A stretch of DNA of 15,897 nt from Desulfobacterales bacterium (GTDB taxonomy: Bacteria; Desulfobacterota; Desulfobacteria; Desulfobacterales; JAFDCJ01). Positions 7,341 through 13,868 of this stretch are shown here, piece by piece. The stretch's first letter is position 1. Each line of letters opens with the position of its first letter. Position numbers and translations under genes: made by a program. The stretch spans positions 303,149-319,045 of the forward strand of contig CP070771.1 of assembly GCA_020345785.1 (NCBI GenBank), read 5' to 3'. The notes beneath the pieces were generated by a model, which saw only the letters and a program-made list of their open reading frames with translations, did not search any database and was not told the DNA's origin.

Positions 7341-8208
7341 AATCTGAGCAAATCTGACCTAAGAGGTGAAAATCAAGCGCGCGTTTGCTTTCGGCCCGAA
7401 CACCAAGAATACGGTTTTTATCTTCCAGATGCCACAGGCGAAACCAGAAAAATGACGGTTTTGCCTTCAAGCGGCTGATGGCTCGCCGCCAGTCGCCGGC
7501 GGGTGAAAAGCATCCTTCTATTGCAGCGCATCCGTCAATGGTCGTCACTTCCGGTTGCCCGGCGGCAAATTCAGGAATCGTCCCGCAAAACCAGATGAGA
7601 TCCCGCCCGCCCAGTATGGCAGCCGCCGGTGCCCAGCGGTAAAATCGGAGGTTTTGCCGGCCATCGGTAAATAAGAGCTCGTATTTGCCGGTCTCAAACC
7701 GGTAGCGCGTCAACCTTAATGCAGCGGGAAGTTTCAACCGGATGTCGAAAACCGTCCAGAGTACCACGTTTGCCGATAGGTGGTCCCGCAAAGATTTTAG
7801 AACGGCCAGCAGTACCTTTTCGCGCTCCAGCCAACTATCTCCAAAAAATTGAATCAGAGTTGCATTGCGGCAAACAGGACAAAACAGAATGGCTCCGCGA
7901 CCGCTTGTATTTTTACTTTGCCACACAAAGCCGCTGGTCTTGTAATCAGCCAGTGCCTTTTCCCAGGGCGGCGGCAGGAACCATTCAGCAATGCTGCCTT
8001 TATTGATTCTGGATTGTGAAGCAGAGAGTCGTTTCAGGTGGGCTCTATGTGAAAAACTGCCTTTCACAGGTCCCCACTTTACTTCCATCACGGGTCCCGA
8101 TTCATCTTCCAATATCAGATGACGGATACCGATCTGGCCGATCTCCCATTCAGGCGGGGCCTTAAACCGGATACCGTTCCAGGCGACTTGTTTCCAGTGA
8201 TCAGTCAA
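7327..8208 (-). CDS. Uncharacterised 293-aa protein coupled to PqqD-like gene
   Basis: I do not recognise the family. The product has no signal peptide or membrane segment and looks cytosolic. Visible marks are an N-terminal beta-rich stretch opening with WNGIRFKAPPEWEIGQIG and continuing EDESGPVMEVKWGPVKG, a CPVC pair (110-113) in ILFCPVCRNATLIQFF that could bind metal, and many aromatic residues with a WFRLWHLEDKNRI stretch (255-267). The start is TTG 8208, the only credible start before an in-frame stop seven codons upstream; its ribosome-binding site is weak. The downstream PqqD-like gene overlaps its stop by 14 nt, so the two products are probably made together and may interact. A partner that presents or modifies a PqqD-bound substrate is conceivable but unsupported. 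Confidence 0.75.
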   Translation of the reverse strand: MTDHWKQVAWNGIRFKAPPEWEIGQIGIRHLILEDESGPVMEVKWGPVKGSFSHRAHLKRLSASQSRINKGSIAEWFLPPPWEKALADYKTSGFVWQSKNTSGRGAILFCPVCRNATLIQFFGDSWLEREKVLLAVLKSLRDHLSANVVLWTVFDIRLKLPAALRLTRYRFETGKYELLFTDGRQNLRFYRWAPAAAILGGRDLIWFCGTIPEFAAGQPEVTTIDGCAAIEGCFSPAGDWRRAISRLKAKPSFFWFRLWHLEDKNRILGVRAESKRALDFHLLGQICSDYESL

Positions 8209-8265
8209 TTCTTGGCTTCGTGAAAGCTAAATAGTGATTGAAAGAAAACCCGTCAAAAAGGCTGT

Positions 8266-8376
8266 GTTGGGTTTTGCCCTTAGGAATCCATATCGGCGTA
8301 AGAGCTTGATTCTCGTAGATCATGTTGGGTTGAGGGACGAAACCCAACATGATCGGTCGGGCTCAACCCAACCTAC
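8266..8376. repeat. Palindromic GTTGGGTT/AACCCAAC repeat element (REP/MITE-like)
   Basis: Four copies of an 8-nt core occur: GTTGGGTT at 8266-8273 and 8324-8331, and AACCCAAC at 8341-8348 and 8365-8372. The inner pair extends to perfect 14-bp arms (8318-8331 and 8341-8354) around a 9-nt loop; the outer pair gives a near-perfect 14-bp stem (8266-8279 with 8359-8372). Sequences of the type GTAGGTTGGGTTGAG...AACCCAAC are, to my knowledge, scattered through many bacterial genomes as intergenic repeats, so this is probably one copy of a dispersed family. No transposase is nearby. Confidence 0.75.
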
Positions 8377-8487
8377 TCGAAATCATCACTTTTCTTTCAG
8401 ACACTAAATAGAATTTTCCTTATTCCTCGTTCAACGATTTGCAGTTGTCGCGTAAAGGGGTAATGAAAAAAATAATCCTTTTACCCA

Positions 8488-8522
8488 ATACTCCAATACG
8501 CTATTACTCCGATACTCCAATT
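8488..8522. repeat. TACTCCAAT word-repeat cluster at a gene 3' end
   Basis: TACTCCAAT occurs at 8489-8497 and 8513-8521, with a further TACTCC at 8505-8510 and variant words between. The cluster ends 5 nt from the stop codon of the minus-strand exported-protein gene, so it would lie at the start of that mRNA's 3' untranslated region. It is not a CRISPR: units are too short and irregular. Confidence 0.7.
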
Positions 8523-8526
8523 TAAT

Positions 8527-9150
8527 CTACCGCGGCACATATAGATTCCAGCCGGTCAACCCCGTCGTTATCGTCTTCCATTCCCGCTGGCGTAGCTTTT
8601 CCCGTTGATCAAGAGCCTTGACGGCGTAACAGCGTTGATCCTCGTCGATAAGGTTGGTCATGGTAAGCTTAACGGCATTGCCCATTTTTTCCTCGGTATC
8701 CATGGTGTTGTGCTGTAGGGTCATACTGATTCGGTTGCCGTCCTTGTCGACAAAGGACCATTTCCAGCTGATGAGAATGTGAAAAGGATCACCACGATAT
8801 TCATCCGGCTCACCGAATCTCTCTTTAAACTTTGCAAAAAGTTTTTCATAGAAATTTTTAGTCGAATCACTATACTTGAGCTTTATTCTGACGATATGAC
8901 CCGGCGCCGTGCAGGTGGCATAAGCGATCAAGCCGCTTTTAATGCCCTCCATCGGCTTTATCTCCACCTCTTCAATGTTTTCCATATACCGGATGGGCAA
9001 AGCGGTTTCCATGATGACATAATCCTTGACAGCTGCGATATCGGTATTTAATTTGAAAACCGCCACCTGATGAGGCGCATCGGCAGCCGGACAAACATTG
9101 GCAATCCATAATAGTGCTGCGCCGGTAGCTAAAACAAGTATCTTTTTCAT
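8527..9150 (-). CDS. Exported protein of unknown function with Sec signal peptide
   Basis: This 207-residue product begins with a classical signal peptide: basic MKK, hydrophobic core ILVLATGAALLWIANV, and a probable signal peptidase I site near CPAADA (about residue 25). The mature part, about 180 residues, has no further membrane span and mixes beta-strand-like and charged helical segments, for example NFYEKLFAKFKERFGEPDEY and HILISWKWSFVDKDGNRISM. That layout recalls small periplasmic proteins whose job is unknown; I recognise no family. A Cys in the mature part (ATCTAPG) and one near the C-terminus (DQRCYAV) could form a disulfide. ATG 9150 has a strong GGGGGGAG upstream. Flanked on both sides by word repeats, it looks like a single-gene unit. 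Confidence 0.75.
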   Translation of the reverse strand: MKKILVLATGAALLWIANVCPAADAPHQVAVFKLNTDIAAVKDYVIMETALPIRYMENIEEVEIKPMEGIKSGLIAYATCTAPGHIVRIKLKYSDSTKNFYEKLFAKFKERFGEPDEYRGDPFHILISWKWSFVDKDGNRISMTLQHNTMDTEEKMGNAVKLTMTNLIDEDQRCYAVKALDQREKLRQREWKTITTGLTGWNLYVPR

Positions 9151-9169
9151 ACTGCGCTCCCCCCTTTAC

Positions 9170-9252
9170 ATTGAAGATTGAAAATTGAATATTGTATATT
9201 TAAGGTGTTTCGCCAATCAATTGAAGATTGAAAATTGAATATTCAAGGTGTT
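9170..9252. repeat. AT-rich direct repeat, two copies of an approximately 35-50-nt unit
   Basis: An identical 24-nt AT-rich sequence starting ATTGAAGATTGAAAATT occurs at 9170-9193 and 9220-9243. Each copy is followed by AAGGTGTT (9202-9209 and 9245-9252), so the unit is duplicated with an 8-nt length difference in the second. It lies just upstream of the exported-protein gene's ribosome-binding site on the minus strand. Confidence 0.85.
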
Positions 9253-9307
9253 CCGTCTTTTTATGATATTCGACCAGTTATTCCCTAAATAAGCTAAAAA
9301 GACCATA

Positions 9308-9397
9308 ATTATTCAATCTACAATATTCAAATTAAAAGGAGGCTAAAAATGATAGAACACCATAAATATTCAATCTGCAATCTTCAATTTTCAATTC
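9308..9397. repeat. AT-rich word repeats, inverted relative to the 9170-9252 pair, at a gene 3' end
   Basis: Words such as ATTCAATCTACAATATTCAA (9311-9330) and AATATTCAATCTGCAATC (from 9366) are built from reverse-complement pieces of the direct repeats at 9170-9252, in rearranged order. The cluster runs directly into the minus-strand stop codon of the OPT-like gene at 9398. With the direct copies it could fold into long AU-rich stems. Confidence 0.75.
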
Positions 9398-9426
9398 TTA
9401 GTATGCCAATCGCTCCAGGGACTTGA
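9349..9426 (+). other. Orphan ribosome-binding site with 25-codon ORF inside repeats
   Basis: A strong AAGGAGG (9336-9342) lies 6 nt before ATG 9349 on the + strand, opening a 25-codon ORF that reads through the AT-rich repeat and into the antisense of the OPT-like gene's 3' end before TGA. The peptide (starting MIEHHKYSICNLQFSI) is repeat-derived and probably not functional. The signal may be a relic of a lost gene start or a chance match. Confidence 0.25.
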
Positions 9427-11359
9427 GAATCAGTGTAACCCCCATCGCAAACATACCGGTCAATCCCATCCCGCAGGAAAAACCGGCCAGGAGCACCGGG
9501 GCATATTGCCGCCACATGGCGCCGTAACGCTTCAAAAAGAAAAAGCGCCCCAGCAAGGCTCCGACAACTTCCAGAATAAGTCCGTGTGGCGTGCTCTGTC
9601 CCAGCCCACGCACCATTCCGTAGACAAGCATAATCGGCAAACCGAACAGGGTTAAGATCACGTAGGTGACAACCCCCAGCCCCATGCCCGCCATCACATA
9701 AACTCCGCTGAGGGCCTGGTAGAAAAGAGAATTACCCTCCAGGGTGGACGTCTGCATCAACAGCGTGTTCAACGCCTGCAAATGCCACAACTCCTGGGCA
9801 TAAGGGTAGGCACTGGACGGAATCGGAGCCAGACGCCAGATGAATTGGGAAAACAGCAGGCTGGCCACCATCACGATCGGAAAAACCACAATTTCAGATT
9901 TGATGATTCCGCGAATGCTCGTACCGGTCAGTTCGATCTCACGAAAACTGACCGTCGCCTGGCCGTAATTGTGGATCGGTATGGGTGCATACCAGATCTC
10001 AATGCCCTGATAACCAAAATACTTGGCACCGGCAATGAAGCTGGCTTCACGCACCAGTGGCAAGCTAACAAACTGCCCGGCGATACCTTCCATTCGCGCG
10101 GTAATATAGGAGACAACCGGGGTGTAGATAAATCCGTAAGCCAGAAAGAACATCACCGGGAAGTTGGGAACCAGCCAGACGCACAACAGCACGTATGACG
10201 TGGTTGAAAAAACATAGATCCCGATCGAAATCCAGAAATTAAAATCCCCGCGGCCCTTGGGCGGGCGAAAAAGATCCTGCAACGTTCCGCGCTGGGCCGC
10301 ATTGCTTTTGCCGAAAGATCGCAGCACATGCCAGACGCCGATCAGAGCAATCGCCAATCCCAGGCCGATGCCGAAGCTCAGGTAGAAATCGAAATTATTG
10401 GCAAAGACGGTATCGACCGTCCCCATTCCCGGATGCCAGCGAGTCAGGATTCCATGGTGGTACAAAATCGGATTTGCTATAATGGTGATGATCAGCCCCA
10501 CCAAACCGCCGATGACCGCCCAAAAAGGCAAGACCATGCCGATGAAAACCAAACCGAGATCAAATTGAATGCCGGTGGCCACCGCAGGGAGAATATCCTC
10601 GGTGTGGCCGGTCAATTCAACCCACGGTATGGGAATCAGTCGAATCGGCTCCAATAGAATAAGCCCGGATACGGTGGGCAGCAAAACATAGATCCCTCCG
10701 AAAGCCAGACCGATCACTCCGCCGATGGAAAACACGCGCCATTTCCAGCTTTTCTCTTTTTCCTCGGTGGACTCAGCCAGCGCCATGGTTCCCAGAGCCG
10801 CCACCGGGGCCATCGGAAACGGCAGTTTTTCGACGTCGGAGGTGACTCGATAAAGTGCGTAGCCCAATCCGAACTGGTCGATCCGCTGGATAATCTGGGT
10901 TCCAATGAGCAGCAGGATGGGAATCAACCAATCGCGATGATAAAAAGTCCGCTCCACCAAAGCAGAAGAGTCCGGCGGCGGTGCCACCCAGGTGGGAATA
11001 AAATCCGTCAGACCCAACATTCGTGCCGCATCGGATTGTACAAGGTATTGGTTCCACAACAGACCTTGAAACGGCGTGTGCAGGGCTGCGCCGGCCATGT
11101 AAAACAGCAAGAAAATTTCCTGCTGCTTCAGCTCACTGTAAGAACGCTTGGCCAATTCGGCGAAAAGAATAATGGTCACCCAACGCGCTGCCGGCCCGAT
11201 TCCCGTCCCGATTACCAGCTGCAGATACATGCTGCCCGGCATCATGAGAAAGCCGATAAAAATCGCTCCCACAATAGTCTTCCAGTCAAACCCCTCCTCA
11301 AAATGATCCGGGGTCTTTAAAAGATCTCTATATTCCTGGAGTTCTTTGTCTTCGTACAT
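9398..11359 (-). CDS. OPT-superfamily-like multi-span membrane transporter
   Basis: This 653-residue, very hydrophobic protein has about 14-16 predicted membrane spans. OPT-like marks are an early cytosolic stretch ELAKRSYSELKQQEIF (about 68-83) after a glycine-rich span, the phrase RVTSDVEKLPFPMAPVAALG (171-190), typical of the substrate-path region of oligopeptide-transporter relatives, and a central ARMEGIAGQ (421-429). OPT proteins import peptides or metal-chelator complexes with protons, but this member is divergent and its substrate is not readable. It starts at ATG 11359 with only a weak purine stretch upstream, 166 nt after the DUF6785 gene on the same strand, and is the last of the three-gene membrane set. 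It probably works with the DUF6785 protein and the FtsX-like permease (inference from synteny). Confidence 0.75.
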   Translation of the reverse strand: MYEDKELQEYRDLLKTPDHFEEGFDWKTIVGAIFIGFLMMPGSMYLQLVIGTGIGPAARWVTIILFAELAKRSYSELKQQEIFLLFYMAGAALHTPFQGLLWNQYLVQSDAARMLGLTDFIPTWVAPPPDSSALVERTFYHRDWLIPILLLIGTQIIQRIDQFGLGYALYRVTSDVEKLPFPMAPVAALGTMALAESTEEKEKSWKWRVFSIGGVIGLAFGGIYVLLPTVSGLILLEPIRLIPIPWVELTGHTEDILPAVATGIQFDLGLVFIGMVLPFWAVIGGLVGLIITIIANPILYHHGILTRWHPGMGTVDTVFANNFDFYLSFGIGLGLAIALIGVWHVLRSFGKSNAAQRGTLQDLFRPPKGRGDFNFWISIGIYVFSTTSYVLLCVWLVPNFPVMFFLAYGFIYTPVVSYITARMEGIAGQFVSLPLVREASFIAGAKYFGYQGIEIWYAPIPIHNYGQATVSFREIELTGTSIRGIIKSEIVVFPIVMVASLLFSQFIWRLAPIPSSAYPYAQELWHLQALNTLLMQTSTLEGNSLFYQALSGVYVMAGMGLGVVTYVILTLFGLPIMLVYGMVRGLGQSTPHGLILEVVGALLGRFFFLKRYGAMWRQYAPVLLAGFSCGMGLTGMFAMGVTLILKSLERLAY

Positions 11360-11430
11360 ACTCGTTGCCCAAAAACCGTATTTTCAGTTTATTTAAATGC
11401 AGCTTGACAAAAATTTACTTCATTACCAGC

Positions 11431-11524
11431 GGCATAGCGCAAAGTGCATGGCATAGAGCGATTTTGCCTTGCACCAACTTGGCCCAGCCTTTGCCCTTTG
11501 CTCTATGCGCTCTGCCCTCTGCCC
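11431..11524. repeat. CATAG/CTCTATGCGC word repeats with inverted arms
   Basis: GCATAGAGC (11451-11459) and GCTCTATGC (11500-11508) are perfect inverted repeats. Flanking words repeat with variation: GCATAGCGCAAAG and GCATGGCATAG on one side; TTTGCCCTTTGCTC then TCTGCCCTCTGCCC (11511-11524) on the other. The cluster ends one base before the stop codon of the DUF6785 gene (11526) and fills most of the gap to the OPT-like gene. Confidence 0.75.
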
Positions 11525-11525
11525 G

Positions 11526-13565
11526 CTAGTTCGGCAGCACGAGGTAGCTCGAATAACTGAACAATCCGTAAATGGCCCAGGAACCGGCCATCAGGAAATC
11601 GCCGATGATCAGACCGATAAAAAAATTGCGCATTTTTTTAAACAACCCGACCCCGCCGTAGCGCATACACAAGGCATTACAAAGCCATCCGACGAAAAAG
11701 CTGAACCACAGAATTCTCATAGCCGAACTGTATGCGGTTAAATAGCCGATGGGATGTATCGGCCACCAGTAAAACCGATGGTAGCAAATCACTAGAATCA
11801 GCATCACGAAGGCACCGGCCAGGGTAAATATGGTCACCCACTTGCTGGTTTCGATCGGCGATTCGATCAGGCTGTAAAGGTTGTCGTAAACCGCCACAGT
11901 CGTTCGGGTGGCCCAATCAAGCTCGAGCTCACGCACACCGAATTTGTAACACAGAGCGAGCATGGCAAGAAACGAAACAACTATTCCGGCGATCAAAACC
12001 AGAATGATAAAGTAAAATATCCGGTGATTGTTTGTGGTTTTGTCCGTCACCTTGCGGGCATGCAGCAGTGACGGCATAAGAGACTCCCGCAAATCAACAA
12101 ATAATAACTTTTGAACGACACCTGCAACAACAAGGCCGACGCCGGTAAAAAACCGGGTGCCGAAAAAAGCTATGATACCGTCCAGCGGTGCTGCAGTCAG
12201 TGTAAAATACGCTATCCCGCCCTGGCAAATCACCCGGGTGGCCACCAGGGTAAAAAGTAAAAAGGCGCCAACCACCACAAAAGAGAAAAGGAACGGGATA
12301 CCGAAATAGTGGCACCACATCACAATTGCAAATCCGCCGCCGACGGCTCCCCAAAAGGCCAGTCGGGTGGAAAGCCACTCCTTTTCTAAATTTTCATCCT
12401 TCTTAAAACCTAAGCCTTTTTGCAGTACCTCCAGCAAATGAAACCGGGCCAGCCAGGCCAGAAACACGAAAAACACCAGATAGGCGCCGATCATCTGAGT
12501 TTCTTCGGGCCGCGCGATGGTCGGGCCGAAGGTTACACCCAGGGCCGCCTCCGGAATATTTAGACCCAGGATGTAAAGGATGCCGAAGAGCAGGGCTCCG
12601 CCAATATAGAACACCCAAAATGAAAAGGATATCTGTTTGGATGTTAAAAAGGCGAATCCAATAAATGCCGGATAAATGTAAATTTTAAGTTTATAAAATC
12701 CTGAAAAAAGACCCTGCTTGGGAAAATAGTTCCCCGCCAGAATCAAGGTGGGAATCGACGGAACCGATGGATTGTAAAAATTCAGCCCGTTGATCAAGTG
12801 CAGACATATCGGGATTAAAATACCGGCCAACAGAAAACGGTTGGTTAAAAAGCCGCCCAGCTGATGATTGTCAAAGGCTTCCTGCATCAGCAGCGGCACC
12901 CGCAGCAAAGGAAAATTCATCCGTTCGTTGTAAAGTCCTTGTTTACTCAACAGGCTGACAATGGAGACAAACACGATATAGCAGAGCAAAACAAACCCCG
13001 CCCAACCGAGCAGCGGCCCCAGCCAGGCATCCCAGGGAATGTTTCTCAGAACCTCCAGCCACCCCATCTGCCTGCCGCCGGTCAATCCGTTGTAAAATTC
13101 TTCAATGGCCTCCGGACTTTGAGGATACCAGCTTTTTGGCAGCAGGGGCTGCAATACTTCTTCCCAGCGGTTTTCAACCGTAGCGAAGTGATAGGGTGCG
13201 GTGAAATTGATAAAAAACGTGCGCGCCAGACCGGTCCAGGCGATGCCCGATAACAACACCATCAGGGACCAGGAAACCAGCAGCTCCTTTCCGGTCAGCA
13301 AGTTCCGGCCTTTGAATAATGCCCGAATGATGGCGGTGAAGATCATCAACCAGATCAGAAAATAAAACGGTGCCAAAGGGAAATGTCCCCCGCCCAGCGG
13401 GGTTCCCTGCCGGTAGGCATTGTTGAAAGGTGTAATAATACAAATCGCAAGGGCAAGACAGGATCCCAGCAATAAGGCGCGAAACCGGATCTTGTGGCCG
13501 GGTGCCGCATCAATGTCTGTAGGTTTCGCTTCCTTGTTCGGAGAGCTGTTTCGGCTTTCGATCAT
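11526..13565 (-). CDS. DUF6785/DUF6784 family OPT-like integral membrane protein
   Basis: This 679-residue protein has roughly 14 predicted membrane spans. After a charged N-terminus (1-28), the body (about 28-540) matches the DUF6785 type, with NERMNFPLLRVPLLMQEA (213-230) as an OPT-like amphipathic motif and a conserved-looking GVTFGPTIARPEE (343-355). The C-terminal part (about 575-670), with WWPIHPIGYLTAYSSAM (600-616), corresponds to the DUF6784 domain that usually accompanies it. Function is unknown; resemblance to OPT transporters suggests transport. It starts at ATG 13565 with AGAAGG upstream. It follows the FtsX-like permease gene after 303 nt and precedes the second OPT-like gene. 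I assign the family from memory of these motifs, not from a search. Confidence 0.75.
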   Translation of the reverse strand: MIESRNSSPNKEAKPTDIDAAPGHKIRFRALLLGSCLALAICIITPFNNAYRQGTPLGGGHFPLAPFYFLIWLMIFTAIIRALFKGRNLLTGKELLVSWSLMVLLSGIAWTGLARTFFINFTAPYHFATVENRWEEVLQPLLPKSWYPQSPEAIEEFYNGLTGGRQMGWLEVLRNIPWDAWLGPLLGWAGFVLLCYIVFVSIVSLLSKQGLYNERMNFPLLRVPLLMQEAFDNHQLGGFLTNRFLLAGILIPICLHLINGLNFYNPSVPSIPTLILAGNYFPKQGLFSGFYKLKIYIYPAFIGFAFLTSKQISFSFWVFYIGGALLFGILYILGLNIPEAALGVTFGPTIARPEETQMIGAYLVFFVFLAWLARFHLLEVLQKGLGFKKDENLEKEWLSTRLAFWGAVGGGFAIVMWCHYFGIPFLFSFVVVGAFLLFTLVATRVICQGGIAYFTLTAAPLDGIIAFFGTRFFTGVGLVVAGVVQKLLFVDLRESLMPSLLHARKVTDKTTNNHRIFYFIILVLIAGIVVSFLAMLALCYKFGVRELELDWATRTTVAVYDNLYSLIESPIETSKWVTIFTLAGAFVMLILVICYHRFYWWPIHPIGYLTAYSSAMRILWFSFFVGWLCNALCMRYGGVGLFKKMRNFFIGLIIGDFLMAGSWAIYGLFSYSSYLVLPN

Positions 13566-13868
13566 GAATCCTTCTTTTTGGTTTCAGGTTTCCCTTCTTC
13601 GCCTTTCAGGCTGCGCAGGGCAGGCAGCGGCGCCGCTGGACGCCTGAGGCGACCAATTTGATCGAAGAAAAACTCTAAAGCGCAAACAAAGATTCCGGAT
13701 CCGGCTTCCAGCCTCTCTGAGCTGTAAGCTCTAGGAGCCGGAAGCCGCAGGCCTATAGCCCGGAGGAACGACCCGGGGCTTCTTAGTTTGAACAAATGGG
13801 GGAACAATGAAAGGTCATGTCGCAGGCAACATTCACCATTCCGGGCACCAACCGTTAACCAATAAGTA
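13566..13868. other. 303-nt intergenic stretch with GC-rich word repeats and a hairpin
   Basis: No credible gene is seen between the FtsX-like and DUF6785 genes. The centre (13702-13747) holds an 8-bp inverted repeat CGGCTTCC/GGAAGCCG with a small GAGCT-gta-AGCTC hairpin (13719-13731) in its loop. Reiterated words based on GGCTTC, GAGC and GGCC continue to about 13785. A CGGCGCCG palindrome lies near 13630. It may act as an internal terminator or mRNA-processing site that sets different expression of the two genes. Confidence 0.6.

Larger units (their letters stand above)
8209..8526. other. 318-nt intergenic stretch holding two repeat clusters
   Basis: No credible gene is seen between the 293-aa protein's start and the stop of the exported 207-aa protein. 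The stretch holds a palindromic GTTGGGTT/AACCCAAC repeat and a TACTCC word cluster, listed separately. A promoter for the PqqD-like pair should lie here, but no convincing boxes were found. Confidence 0.6.

Noticed and set aside
8488..8522. Possible CRISPR-like array (TACTCC repeats)
   Set aside because: Units are only 6-9 nt, spacing is irregular and very short, and no cas genes are present.
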